Assembly: GCA_034336665.1 (NCBI GenBank)
Contig: CM067584.1
Span: 2,356,001 to 2,420,000, forward strand
From: Luscinia megarhynchos
Lineage: Eukaryota > Chordata > Aves > Passeriformes > Turdidae
Direction of reading: 5' to 3'
DNA length: 64,000 nt
The translations under genes and the position numbers were made by a program. The notes under the pieces are model-generated. The model did no database searches. It saw nothing but the letters and a program-made list of their open reading frames with translations, and was not told where the DNA came from. Shown in pieces: positions 18,174 through 29,768 of the stretch. Positions within the stretch are counted from its first letter, which is position 1, and every line of letters begins with the position of its first letter.

Positions 18174-18895
18174 GCAAACCCCGTTCCTTTCCCTTCCCAA
18201 ACCCCGTTCCTTTTCCTTCCCAAACCCCGTTCCTTTCCCTTCCCAAACCCCGTTCCTTTCCCTTCCCAAACCCCGTTCCTTTCCCTTCCCAAACCCCGTT
18301 CCTTTCCCTTCCCAAACCCCGTTCCTTTTCCTTCCCAAACCCTGTTCCTTTTGCTTCCCAAACCCCGTTCCTTCTGCTTCCCAAACCCCGTTCCTTTCCC
18401 TTCCCAAACCCCGTTCCTTTCCCTTCCCAAACCCCGTTCCTTTTCCTTCCCAAACCCCGTTCCTTTCCCTTCCCAAACCCCGTTCCTTCTGCTTCCCAAA
18501 CCCCGTTCCTTTCCCTTCCCAAACCCCGTTCCTTTTGCTTCCCAAACCCCGTTCCTTTCCCTTCCCAAACCCCGTTCCTTTCCCTTCCCAAACCCCGTTC
18601 CTTTCCCTTCCCAAACCCCGTTCCTTTCCCTTCCCAAACCCCGTTCCTTTCCATTCCCAAACCCCGTTCCTTTCCCTTCCCAAACCCCGTTCCTTCTGCT
18701 TCCCAAACCCCGTTCCTTTCCCTTCCCAAACCCCGTTCCTTTCCCTTCCCAAACCCCGTTCCTTTCCCTTCCCAAACCCCGTTCCTTTTCCTTCCCAAAC
18801 CCCGTTCCTTTTACTCTCCAAACCCCGTTCCTTCTGCTTCCCCAAACCCTGTTCCTTTTCCTTCCCAAACCCCGTTCCTTCTGCTTTCCAAACCC
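18174..18895. repeat. 23-bp minisatellite, CCCCGTTCCTTTCCCTTCCC
   Basis: A 23-bp period (CCGTTCC at 18181, 18204 and onward), about 30 units. Units differ mainly in TTTCCC, TTTTCC or TTCTGC, giving distinguishable variants along the array. Confidence 0.94.
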
Positions 18896-19345
18896 TCCTC
18901 ATTTTGCCCTCCAAACTCTCCTCTTTCTACTCCCCAAACTCTGCTCTTTTCACTCTCCAAACCCTGCTCGTTTTGCTCCCCAAACCCTGTTCATTTCACT
19001 CTCCAAATCCTCGCTTTTTGCTCCCCAAACCCAGCTCTTTCCACCCTCCAAACCCTGATTTTCACCCCCCAAATCCTGATTTCCACTCCCCAAACCCTGC
19101 TCCTTTTACTCCCCCAAACCCTGATTTCCATCCCCCAAACCCTGATTTTCACCCTCCAAACCCTGATTTTCACCCCCCAAACCCTGATTTCCACCCCCCA
19201 AACCCTGCTCCTTTTACTCCCCAAACCCAGCTCTTTCCACCCCCCAAATCCTGATTTCCACCCCCCAAACCCCGATTTTCACCCCCCAAACCCCGATTTC
19301 CACTTCCCAGTCCCCGATTTCCACCCGCCCCCACCCCGCTCTTTC
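18895..19345. repeat. Degenerate continuation, CCAAACCCTGATTTCCACCC
   Basis: The same CCAAACCC core continues but with shifting 3' halves (TGCTCATTTTG, TGATTTTCACCC), reading as an older diverged edge of the 23-bp array that re-expanded around a 21-bp TGATTTCCACCC unit. Confidence 0.85.
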
Positions 19346-19737
19346 CCCCCCCATCCCCGCACCCCCCGCTGTCCCTCCCTCGCCCCCTGCCCGGGCAGGC
19401 GTTTCGCTTTGTGCTCGGGGGCCCCGCGACAAGCCTTTCATTCAGTGCCACCATTGTCCCCCGCTCGCTCGGGGACATTCCCCGCGCTGGTTTTGATCGG
19501 TGGATGCAGCACAAAGCGCTCTCCGCGCGTCCCGCCCCGATTTGCCATCGCGGAGGGGAGGAAAATGGGGGACACTCATCGAGAAGAATCGCCCGGCGCA
19601 GCGACACGTTCCGGGCACTCGAAGGGGCCCGGAGTCCGTCACACCTCGCTGTGCTCAATGAGAGTTCGCTGCTCCTCAAGGGGAGCCCGCGGCGCCGTGC
19701 CAGGGAGCTGACAGCAGGGGGAAGGTGAGGTTGTTCA
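19345..19737. other. Unique sequence, nothing recognised
   Basis: C-rich at first, then mixed CpG-containing sequence. No recognisable gene or element. Confidence 0.35.
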
Positions 19738-20275
19738 ATTGGAAAGAAAAAAAAAGGGGCAAAAGGGGAAAAGGGGGAAAAAGAGGGAAAAAAAAGGGGC
19801 AAAAGAAAGGGGAAAAAAGAGGAAAAAAAAGGGCAAAGAAAGGGGAAAAAAGAGGAAAAAAAGGATTAAAAAAAGGGGGCAAAGAAAGGGGAAAAAAGAG
19901 GAGAAAAAGGAAAAAAAGGATTAAAAAAGGGGGCAAAAGGGGAAAAAAGAGGAGAAAAAGGAAAAAAAGGGCAAAAGAAAGGGGAAAAAAGAGAAAAAAA
20001 AAGAAAAAAAGGGCAAAGAATGGGAAAAAGGGGAAAAGGGGAAGGAAAAAAAGGGGAAAAAAGGGGAGGAATAAAGGAAAAAAAGGGGAAAAAATGGAAA
20101 AAAAAAGGAGAAGAAAAGGAGGAAAAGGCAAAAAAAGGTGGAGAAAAGCAAGAAAAGAAAAGGGGAAAAGGTAAAAAGTGGGGAAAGAAGCAAAAAAAAA
20201 ATATATATATAAAAGAAAGGGAAAAAAGGCAAAAAAGGGGGGAGAGGGAAAAAAAGCAAAAAAGAAAGGGGCAGT
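19738..20275. repeat. Polypurine tract, AAAAAGGGGAAAAAAGAGG
   Basis: About 540 bp almost only A and G on the plus strand, built from GGGGCAAAAGAAAGGGG and GGAAAAAAGAGG units, with a short (TA)n at 20203-20212. It produces Lys/Gly-rich open frames on the plus strand and Phe/Leu-rich ones on the minus strand. Confidence 0.93.
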
Positions 20276-20572
20276 GACACAAACCCCGAAATGCCCAAAG
20301 CAGCACCAGGAGATGTTTAATCCCCCCGGATCCTCAGGGAACCACAGCCCTGGGGAAAACCGGGAATGAGGGAACGGGATTGGGAAATGTTCTTCCCCCT
20401 CCCGAGGCTGCCGGAGCTCCGGGGGAGTCTGGGCAGAGCTCCCAGATTTTGGGACTTTTGGGGTGTCCATGCGGGGCCAGGGGTGGGATTTTGATCCCTG
20501 TGGGTGCCTTCCAGCTCAGGACATTCTGCGATTCTCGAATTAATTTAATTATTAATCCGCAGGCTTGGAATG
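20275..20572. other. Unique spacer
   Basis: Mixed unique sequence between two arrays. Nothing recognised. Confidence 0.35.
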
Positions 20573-21165
20573 GCAGCAGGAATTTGGGACAGTTTGGGAA
20601 TATTCCAGGAATTTGGGACAGCTTGGAAATATCCCAGGGGTTTGGGATAGCTTGGGAATATCCCAGGAGTTTGGGGCAGCTTGGGAATATTTCAGGAATT
20701 TGGGATAGTCCGGGAATATCCCAGGAATTTGGGGCACCCCGGAAATATCCCAGGGGTTTGGGGCAGCTTGGGAATATCCCAGGGGTTTGGGACAGCTTGG
20801 GAATATCCCAGGGGTTTGGGGCATTTTGGGAATATCCCAGGAGTTTGGGACATCTTGGGAATATCCCAGGAATTTGGGATAGCCCGGGAATATCCCAGGA
20901 ATTTGGGACAGCTTGGGAATATCCCAGGGGTTTGGGGCACCCCGGGAATATCCCAGGAATTTGGACAGCTTGGGAATATCCCAGGAGTTTGGGACAGCTT
21001 GGGAATATCCCAGGAGTTTGGGACATCTTGGGAATATCCCAGGAATTTGGGATAGCCCGGGAATACCCCAGGAATTTGGGGCACCCCGGAAATATCCCAG
21101 GGGTTTGGGGCAGCTTGGGAATATCCCAGAAATTTGGGACAGCCTGAGAATATCCCAGGGGTTTG
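20572..21165. repeat. 29-bp minisatellite, GCTTGGGAATATCCCAGGGG
   Basis: About 20 units with a 29-bp period (GCTTGGGAAT at 20766 and 20795). Each unit contains the imperfect palindrome TGGGAATATCCCA, so single strands can form many small hairpins. Confidence 0.93.
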
Positions 21166-21720
21166 GGGGTCTCTGTCCCACCCACCTCAGCTCCATCTCC
21201 AGCTCTTCCCACCCTCCTGACCCTGTTCTCGGTGGGATAACGCTCAGCCCCGCCTGCGCCGTGCCCGGAGAGCAGAACCGAGTCCTTCCTCTCACTTTTT
21301 TTTTTTAAACCCACTCCAGGCCCCCCTCAGCTCCCAGCGGCGGCTCCACCACGTGCCAGACCCTCCCAGAGCCCCCCCAGCTCCGCGCCAGCGCGATTTG
21401 GGATAAAAACTCGGTGATTCACAGAGCACCCACACGAGCCACATCAGTCATGCTCGGGGTACAAAGGCAGCGCGTGTGAGACGCCGTTAAATATTCCTGG
21501 GGCGGGCAGAAAGATCCTTTCAGCTGCTGTAATTCCTCCCAGCATCTGGCTTCTCGCGCTAATGAGCGGCTGAGACGGCAATTAGAGCCTGGCTAATTGG
21601 CAGCGCTCCCCGAGCTTTGGTCTGCGGCAGGTTTGGGGACACCCGAAGGGTGACAGCGGCTCCAGCCTGGGGCCCTTCACAGCCCTCCCCAAATTTGGGG
21701 GCGATTTCACCTCGCGGGGA
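21165..21720. other. Unique island, candidate conserved non-coding element
   Basis: 21400-21620 is a unique block with TAAATATTC, GCTAATGAGCGG, GCAATTAG and GGCTAATTGGC. TAAT/ATTA cores cluster in the last 60 bases. No coding frame. Regulatory role is inferred from motif content only. Confidence 0.4.
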
Positions 21721-22290
21721 TGTTGTAGGAGCAGGGACGCCCCGTCCCCAAAGGTCCTGAAGGGGAGGAAGAAATAGGAATGCCCTAGAGATAGGATTGC
21801 CCAGCAAAAGATGCCAAGAATGTAAAAACTGCAGGTGAGATTGAAATGAAAGAGGTTTTTGAGTGGCTGAAAGCAGCGATGCGGGAGCTTGAAGTTCTCC
21901 CTTTGTTAAGTTAATGCCAAAGAGCAGCAGAGACCCTCTCCAGGCATGGCAGGAAGGGTCCGAGATACGGTCCAGAGATAAAACGCGGTAATGTGGCGAT
22001 TCTTACAAATATCGGAGAATTTGGATCTTGTATTACATTGGTTAGTGGGAATTGGAATATTCGACACGGGAGATTTAAGGCTGTAAAAGGAGACCACGCT
22101 CCTGCTCGCACAACCTCGGACACCCTCTCGCTCTTGTCCCTGCACCCCTCACGCTTGTTTCACCCCCTTTGTTTTCTCTCTCCTCTGAGAGCAGCTCCCA
22201 GCTCAGCCCTTCACCGATGGAATAAACCGCAAACATCCAGACCGGAGTTCAGAGAGCGCCTGAGTCTGTCCTGCCCGCCGCCCTCCCGCA
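21720..22290 (+). mobile_element. Probable solo LTR of an endogenous retrovirus
   Basis: Its composition departs from the surroundings: AT-rich between 21760 and 22090, then a C/T-rich stretch and GGAATAAACC (22220) resembling a poly(A) signal, followed by a short R/U5-like tail. There is no coding capacity and no paired LTR within the window. Boundaries are approximate and I could not find the target-site duplication. Resemblance to passerine retroviral LTRs is from memory. Confidence 0.45.
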
Positions 22291-22910
22291 CCTCCTGCGG
22301 GCCCCGCCCCGCTCAGAGGCAGGTGTGGATCGCCCCTCCTGCCCGGGCTGCGATATTTTGGGAGCCGCCTGGGGCTGGCAGCTGGTGCCGGGGTGGTGGC
22401 AGCTGAGCGCGGCTTTCACTCGGGCCGCCGCTCTCGCTTTTATCCCCGACAATCTGCCGGGCTCGGCTCCGGGCAGGCTCGGGGACGGATCCCTGAATTC
22501 CTGCCCGTGTCCCACCCGCCTCCCACGCGCTCTGCTTGATGGAGAGGCTTTGTCTGCGCGCCTAAAAATAGCCGGGACTCGCTGAAACTCGAGATGAGCC
22601 CGAAATACTTTCCCTCCGCAGCTCCATCCCTGAATTATGGATAAAACCGCCCTGAGGGGCAGCAAACTCCTTTCCCGCAGGGTCTGGCGAGGTGAGGGCA
22701 CCGATTGCTCCTTCCACGAGCCGCCCAAACCCTGCGGGAAACACCTGAGCCGGGCTCTTTGTGCCGCACGCGGAGGGGAGCAGCATCCTCTCCACGTACA
22801 GGCAAAATTTAGAAGCGGCGCTCGGGCTGCCATGGAGACGGGGCCGTGTTTGCGATCCCCGCGCCTTTTATCGTCCCTCCCCCTCTCCCCGAGCGGCTGA
22901 GAAGCAGCCA
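22290..22910. promoter_or_regulatory. CpG-rich unique island with MEF2-type site
   Basis: GC-rich unique sequence containing CTAAAAATAG (22562-22571), an exact match to the MEF2 consensus YTAWWWWTAR. Nearby are AATTATGGATAAAACC and several CpG clusters. Candidate enhancer or distal promoter; no transcript evidence. Confidence 0.35.
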
Positions 22911-25195
22911 GAGCAGCAGGGCTGGCCTTGGCACAACCCCCCCGGCACTGCCCCCCTGCTCCTGGTGGTCACAGCACCAATCCCACCCCCCCGGTGCCCC
23001 CTCTGCTCCTCCACCCCCTCTCGGGGCTGTTCCGGGCCGTCTCTGGGCACCATGAAGGAAATTTGGGCTGTTCTCGCTCAGTTCAGATGGGCATCGTGGG
23101 GGCACGGAGCCCCCTCGGCTGTGCCCTCCTCCTGATGGCAGGAAGGGGACAGGGGCTGAAATTGGGCTGGTTTGGGGCTTTTTTGGACACTGACACAGCC
23201 CTGGCAGCTGCTGGAACCCCCAAATCTCCATCCCCAGCCTGAGGAAAACTGAGGGAGAATCTGTCCCAGGCAGGGCCTAAAGATGCTCAAAACTAAACCC
23301 TGCACCAGACCCAGGCTGGGCTGGTTCCTCCCGTGCCGCCCTTCCCTGTTTGTGGCGCCAGCCACACCCTGGGTTGTCTGAATTCGGGGATTTTTGTCCA
23401 AATTTTGTCTGAGCCTGGTGCTCAGAGGTGAGAAAAGGCAACTGGAGCTGGCTGATGAGGAGCCAAGCTGTGAGGAGCATCTGCTGCCGCTGCCTCCCAG
23501 CCCCAGCTCCTCTCCTGCCTCCCAGGGCGTCACATCCCAGCCCAAAGCTCCAGTGCAGAGCAGAAGGGGGAGGGAAAAAAAAAAAAAAAAAAGGCAAATT
23601 CAGTTCTCACTTCCTATTTTCCTCTTGCTGTCTTTTCCAGACTTGGCCCGTGGTGAAATCCACCCCTTTAATGCCTGGCTGCCAAACAGAGCAGCTCTCC
23701 CAACAGGGAAATGTGCATCAAAGTTGCAGGGAATATTTAATTAACCTTGAAAGGAGCTCTTCCCTCAGCCGCTCACGGAGATGTCGCTTAATTGTTTCCA
23801 AAACTGAGCGCAGGGTTTGGGAGGAGAGAGAGGCTCTGGCTCTGGGAAAGGAGCAGCTAAAGATCCAAATGCTGAGCTGGGAGCTCAGATTGGGCCCAAA
23901 TCCACAGCCCTGCGTCCAGGGGAGCTGGGAGAGCTCTGAGGGAGCCTTGGGGGATTTTCCTTCTCCTGCATCCTCCCCGTCTGCCCCGGCCTGGGGGGAT
24001 CCTCCCTCCTCCCGGAGCCAGAGCTGGGGGTGAGCATCTCCCAGAAATGATTAAAAACGTTCTTGTGGCAGGAGCTGCCTTCTGGGGATAGATGGGAATA
24101 ACTCACAGCAGGAAAAGTCCTGGCTGTGAGGAAGAGGAGGAGGAGGAAGGGATGGCTGGGAATGCTGCAGCAGAGGCAGAGCCACACCTTTGCTGCTGCA
24201 GGAGCCCCAGCCCAGCTCCTTCCCCAGGATCCATCTCCCCAAACCCAGGGAATGGCCACGTCTGGGCGTGCTCAGCGCTTCCCACAAAAAAAAACCCCAA
24301 AAAACAAAAAAAAACCCCAAAAAACCCCAACAAAAATAAAAAACCAGGAATTGCTGGAGCCTCGCTGCTCTCTCAGGCTTCTCCCAGGGAAGGCAGCGAG
24401 CACAAAGCCCAGGGAAGCCTTCGTGACCCACGTGCCCAATCCTGCTGCATTCCCTGCTATTTTTAACTAATCCCAAATGGAAACTGCTCGGAGCTCCTGC
24501 CCACCCCCAGCCTCGCTCCTTCCCTGACCCAGAGCTCTGCAGAAAAACCCCCCCAAGGGCAGCTGGTGAGCGTGGAGCAGCGAATCAATCAGGCAGGGGC
24601 TGGATCTGAGACCTCCCAAGAGACACGAATATTTAGAAACACGGTCAGGGGGGGACAGGGGAAAAAAAAAAAAAACCCTCCAAGTTTCCTGTCGGGGCTG
24701 AGCTTTCCTGAAAGGCAGGATTGAGGTGCCACACGTCTGTGCCAGGCTGGGAGCAGCTTTGGGAGCAGCTTTAGCAGCAGGTTTGGCAGCAGCTCCCGGA
24801 ATAGCTGCGGTGCTACTACGGATTCACACTTGGCCACGCAGCGCCGGCACCGAGCTCTGCTGGCCCGGGGAGGGACCCTGTGGCTCGCCTCTGGTTGGCG
24901 GAGATTTTTGGGATGGTGCCAAGGATCACATTTCGGTGCCGAGGATCAGATTTCTGCCCCTCCGCGCTGCCCATCTCTGCGTGCCGTGGATGCCTCACCT
25001 GAGCCTCACCTGAGCCTCACCTGGGCATGACCGGACCTGCCCACGGCAGACGGAGCCTTCCTGCGGGGAAAGGAGGGATCTGGGGCCGAGGACACTGCGA
25101 GGGGGGCGGGAGCTCCCTGGGACAGACCCTCGCACGACAGAGCATCCCCCACGGCCACGCTGGGCACGGGACCCCGGCCCTGGCACCCGCACACC
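22910..25195. other. Long stretch of unique sequence
   Basis: 2.3 kb with few repeats. There is an A-run at 23576-23592 and an AAAAACCCC tract at 24288-24340. 23650-23810 is an AT-richer block with AATATTTAATTAACC and TTAATTGTTTCC, a candidate conserved element. Frames here are short and uncorrelated; no gene recognised. Confidence 0.4.
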
Positions 25196-25199
25196 TGGG

Positions 25200-25668
25200 G
25201 GGCTCGGGGGGTGTTCCGGGGCTCTCCTGAGCTCTGGGGGCTGTTCCTGAACCCTGGGGGCTGTTCCTGAGCTGTGGGGGTCTGTTCCCGAGCTCTGGGG
25301 GCTGCTCTGGAACTCTCCCGAGCTCTGGGGGCTGTTCTGGAGCTCTGGGAGCTGTTCCCGAGCTCTGGGGGCTGCTCTGGAACTCTCCTGAGCTCTGGGT
25401 TCTGTTCCCGAGCTCTCCCGAGCTCTGGGGTCTGTTCTGGAGCTTTGGGGGCTGTTCCCGAGCTCTGGGTTCTGTTCCCGAGCTCTCCTGAGCTCTGGGG
25501 GCTGTTCTGGAACTCTCCCGAGCTTTGGGGGCTGTTCCCGAGCTCTGGGGGCTGTTCTGAAGCTCTGGGGGCTGTTCCGAGCTCTCCCGAGCTCTGAGGG
25601 CCGTTCCCGAGCTCTCCTGAGCTCTGGGGGCTGTTCTGGAGCTCCGGGGACCGTTCCCGAGCTCTCCT
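25200..25668. repeat. 20-bp minisatellite, GAGCTCTGGGGGCTGTTCCC
   Basis: A 20-bp unit with inserted GAGCTCTCCC steps and GGAACTCTCC variants. Most units contain the SacI palindrome GAGCTC. Confidence 0.92.
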
Positions 25669-25985
25669 GTTGCCGCCTGAGCCTCGCCTGCTTCGCCTCC
25701 CCGCTCCCGGCAGCGCTGCGGTGACTCAGGGCTGGGAGGGACAGCGCGGCTCCGGCCCGTCCTGCAGCCCCTGCCGTGCCAGGCCGGGCTCGGGGGGCTC
25801 CGAGGGCCGGGGGCATCCCCCGAGCCGCGATTCTGTCGCTGAGCGCGCTTTGGCAGCTGCCATTAATTGTCCCCGACGCCGATTTGCGAGAGTTTCGCAC
25901 TTCCAGCCCTTTGTGCCGCTGATTAATGGCCCCGCTGATTAATGGGCCGGGCGGAGCGGCTGCGCTGCCCCGGGAAAACCCGGCT
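25668..25985. other. Unique CpG island with duplicated homeodomain-type sites
   Basis: 25845-25950 holds CAGCTGCCATTAATTG and a 17-bp tandem pair, CGCTGATTAATGG at 25917 and GCTGATTAATGG at 25935. Cores of the type TTAATGG/CCATTAA occur three times within 90 bases. Candidate regulatory block. Confidence 0.4.
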
Positions 25986-26757
25986 GGGGGTGCAGGGGAC
26001 AGAGTGTGACACTGGAAAAACCTGGCTGGGGGTGCAGGGGTGAGCTGGACACTCAGGGGACACAGAGTGTGACACTGGGCGGTGAGTTGGACATTCAGGG
26101 GACACAGAGTGTGACACTGGGAGCTGAGCTGGACACTGAGAGGACACAGAGTGTGACACTGGGAGCTGAGCTGGACACTGAGAGGACACAGAGTGTGACA
26201 CTGGAAAAGCCTGGCTGGGGGCACAGGGGTGAGCTGGACACAGAGGGGCACAGAGGGTGACACTGGGAGCTGAGCTGGACACTCAGGGGACATACAGTGT
26301 GACACTGGGAGCTGAGCTGGACACTCAGGACACAGAGTGTGACACTGGAAAAGCCTGGCTGGGGGCACAGGGACAGGGGTGAGCTGGACACGCAGGACAC
26401 AGAGTGTGACACTGGGAGCTGAGCTGGACACTCAGGACACAGAGTGTGACACTGGGAGCTGAGCTGGACACACAGGGGACACAGAGTGTGACACTGGGAG
26501 CTGAGCTGGACACTCAGGACACACAGAGTGTGACACTGGGAGCTGAGCTGGACACTGAGAGGACACAGAGTGTGACACTGGGAGCTGAGCTGGACACTCG
26601 GGGCACAGAGTGTGACACTGGGAGAGCTGAGTTGGGGACACTGAGAGGACACACAGTGTGACACTGGGAGGTGAGTTGGACACTCAGGGGACACAGAGTG
26701 TGACACTGGGAGCTGAGCTGGACACACAGGACACAGAGTGTGACACTGGCCGGGGCT
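25985..26757. repeat. 42-bp minisatellite, ACACAGAGTGTGACACTGGG
   Basis: GAGTGTGACACTGG recurs at 26107 and 26149, a 42-bp period; other units are 39-46 bp. Five units carry a longer AAAACCTGGCTGGGGGTGCA-like insert, giving a higher-order pattern. Confidence 0.93.
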
Positions 26758-27052
26758 GGTGTGGGAGGCTGGGCCGGACAGGAGTCCCTGGCAGCGCTTC
26801 CCAGGGAAGGTAAATCAGCGTCTGGAGCGATGGGTGATGGTGGAGGAGTTTTTTGGGGTTTTTTTCCATGCTCGTTTTCTTTTCCCCGCAGCCTCTGGAG
26901 CAGAAAAGGAGCTCTGGGGAGGGTTTGGGCAGCCGCGGGAAGTCCTGATCCCAAAAATTGGGCTGGGCCTGGTCGCTCGTGGCTCCCCGAGGAGCAGGAG
27001 GAGGTCACGGCCCCACTCGTGAAACCCCCTCGGGCCAAGGGGGTGCTCAGCT
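26757..27052. other. Unique spacer
   Basis: Unique sequence including a T-rich patch near 26850-26885. Nothing recognised. Confidence 0.35.
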
Positions 27053-27900
27053 CAGGAATGTCGCGAGTGGGGACGGGAATGTCGCTGAGCCAGGGGCAGG
27101 GAATGTCCATGACGAGGGGCAGGGAATGTCGCGAGTGGGGGACGGGAATGTCCTGGGGCGAGGAATGTCGCTGAGCCACGGGGCCAGGGAATGTCGCGAG
27201 CAGGGACGGGAATGTCGCGAGTCAGGAACAGGAATGTCGCTTGACGGGGGCGGGAATGTCTCGAGCAGAGGCGGGAATGTCATGATGGGGACGGGAATGT
27301 CGTGAGCAGGGGGCAGGAATGTCATGGCCCGAGGGGACGGGAATGTCGCGAGTGGGGGACGGGAATGTCGCGAAGCGGGGATGGGAATGTCATGAGCCAC
27401 ACGGACGAGAATGTCGAGCAGGGACGGGAATGTCGCGAGTCACGGGGCGGGAATGTTCTGCGAGCAGGGGACGGGAATGTCGCGAGTCACGGACGGAATG
27501 TCACGAGATCCCGGACGGAATGCCCTTGCGAGGGCAGGGAATGTCGCTGAGTCAGGGAACAGGAATGTCGCGAGCCAGGGACGGGAATGTCCTTAGCGGG
27601 GACGGAATGTCGCGAGGGGATGGGAATGTCGCGAGCCAGGGATGGGAATGTCATGAGCGGGGACGGGAATGTCGCGGGCAGGGGATGGGAATGTCGCGAG
27701 TCACGGACGGGAATGTCGCGAGCAGGGACGGGAATGTCACGAGCCAGGGACGGGAATGTCGCGAGCAGAGACGGGAATGTCGCGAGCCAGGGAAGGGAAT
27801 GTCGCGAGCAGGGACGGGAATGTCGCGAGTGGGGACGGGAATGTCGCGAGCCAGGGACGGGAATGTCGCGAGTGGGGACGGGAATGTCGCGAGCCAGGAG
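27053..27900. repeat. 21-bp CpG-rich minisatellite, GGGAATGTCGCGAGCAGGGA
   Basis: TGTCGCGAG recurs every 21 bases (for example 27800, 27821, 27842). I count 19 exact copies of TCGCGAG plus decayed versions such as TCACGAG, TCATGAG and TCGTGAG that look like CpG-to-TpG changes. It runs directly into the CpG island at 27.9 kb. Confidence 0.94.
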
Positions 27901-29005
27901 CTGTCCCCACACCCCAAGGAGCCCCGTCCCCGCGGTGAGCGGTGACAGCCCAGCGCTGCGGCGCCGCTTTTCCAGTCGCGATTTTAACCCAGGAGCCGCC
28001 GCGGGAGCTGCGCAGCCTCCGGGCAGCTCCGAGCTCCCTCCCACGCCTCCCCGCGGGCTGCAGAGCCCGGCACGGAGCGGGACCGGCCCCGCCAGACCCC
28101 GCTGGCCCCGGGGAAGGCCGAACCCCCCCGAGGCACCGGCGCGGCGATGGGGGGGCGTTTCCCGCAGGGTCCCCGCCGCCCCCGCGCTGCTTCACCCATC
28201 CCCTCCCTCCCTCCCTCCCACCCGCGCGGCTCCAGCGGCGCAGAATTCCTGCAGGAGCAGCAGCCCCTGCCCGGGATGGCTCCGAGCTGATGACAACAAA
28301 CCAAAGGCATCCGCGCCTTCCCTTCCTTCCCCTCCCTCCCGGCCTCTCCGCGCCTCTGTAACCTGAAGCAAACCGCACCGACGTGCTGAACAGGCAGAAT
28401 TTTCTCGCTGCCGTGTGAAAAGAAGTTTTCCAGACTTCAGAGGGGAGCGAAAAGCCAGAGCTGAGCCGCGGGCGGCTCCGAGCGGGCTGAGGGATGGGAG
28501 CCGGGAACGGGGGGCGAGTCCAGCCGCTCTCCCGGGGCCGTCCCGACCCTTTGTGGCCGAGCCCGAGCTCCGTCCCCGAGCCCCGAGCCCTGTCCCCACC
28601 GTGCCGGGCCGGGAGAGGAGCAGTGCGGGGTGGGGGTCACCCCAAAACCATCGCGCTCTGGGGAGCCCCGACGGCGCATCTCAGCCCCTCCGGCTCCCCC
28701 CGGTCCCCGGGGCAGCTTCCCCCGCGCGTCCCCTCCGTGCCCCTGCCCCGACCCCCCCGGGCGCGCTCCCCGCTGTCCCCCCGTGCCCACCTCGGGTGGC
28801 CGCGGGCTCCTCGGCGCGGCGCGGGGCTCCGCGGGGCTCCCGGAGCCGGCCCGGCCGCAGCATCCCCGGCGCGGCGGCGGAGGAGGAGCCTGGACCCCGC
28901 GCCCGCGCACCGGGCCCGCCCCGGGAGCGGCCCCCGGCTTTGTGCGCCGGCCCCCGGCTCCTCCTCCGCGCCCCCGGCCGGGGCTCGGGCTGGAGCGAGG
29001 TTTGC
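27900..29005 (-). promoter_or_regulatory. CpG island, candidate promoter or first exon of LZTS1
   Basis: About 1.1 kb of unique, very GC-rich and CpG-dense sequence with no TATA box, 17 kb upstream of the first coding exon. On the minus strand around 28880-28785, GC-rich sequence is followed by CCGAG/GTGGGC, a plausible splice donor, which would suit a non-coding first exon. LZTS genes are known to have upstream non-coding exons; the link here is inference. The island could equally serve an unseen gene or be unused. Confidence 0.35.
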
Positions 29006-29248
29006 TGAAGGGAGAAGGAGAAAGGAGGAGGGAGAAGGGAGAAGGGAGAAGGAGGAGGGAGGAGGGAGAAGGAGAAGGGAAAAGGGAGGAGGGAGAAGGG
29101 AGAAGGGAGAAGGGAGAAGGGAAAAGGAGAAGGGAGAAGGGAGAAGGGAGAAGGGAGAAGGGAGAAGGGAGGGAGAAGGGAGAAGGGAGAAGGGAGAAGG
29201 GAGAAGGAGAAGGGAGAAGGGAGAAGGGAGAAGGGGAAGGGAGGAGGA
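29006..29248. repeat. Polypurine array, GGGAGAA
   Basis: About 240 bp purely of A and G, units GGGAGAA and GGAGAAGGGA. It begins at the edge of the CpG island. Confidence 0.95.
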
Positions 29249-29768
29249 CACGCGGGGCTGGGGTTGGACTCCCGGCGCTGGGATTTGGGTCTGGCGCCTC
29301 GGGAAGCTCCGCGGGAATGGAGCCCGGAGCCCGGGGGAAGCTGCCAGAGCGGGGAGCGCGCCCGGCCGGGAAGGTCCGGGCTGAAGTTCCTGTTCTGCTC
29401 GATCCGGAGCGAGCGCTTTGAGCCGAGATTCCAAAATCCCCGGGGTGTGCCCGGCTCATGGCACAGCCGGTCCCGGGACACGATCCGGGGGCAGCCGAGC
29501 CCTCCTGGGCTCACCGGGGAGCGAGGGGCGCTCTGAAGGAAATCCCTGAACTAATTCCATCCAGGCTGGGCCCGATTTCTGGAGCCCGGGCTGCAGGTGA
29601 GGTCTGTCCTGCTGCTGCCCGTGGCGTTTCCCGGGTCCGTGCGGCTCCCGCCGCTCCCTGGAGCCGCCGCCCGCATCCCCCCCGTGCTGGCCGGGCTCCC
29701 CCGCTCCGCTCCCCGCTCGGGGTCCCTCCTGCCCGGAGTGTCGCGCTCAGGAATCCGCGGGCAGCTGC
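29248..29768. other. GC-rich unique sequence
   Basis: CpG-containing unique sequence continuing the island at 27.9-29.0 kb after the polypurine array. No recognised gene or motif. Confidence 0.35.

Noticed and set aside
19676..20470. Lys-rich plus and Phe-rich minus frames
   Set aside because: Translation of a polypurine tract.
28437..29514. Proline/serine- or arginine-rich frames over the CpG island at 28-29 kb
   Set aside because: High GC lowers stop frequency; frames on both strands are equally long and no family is recognised.
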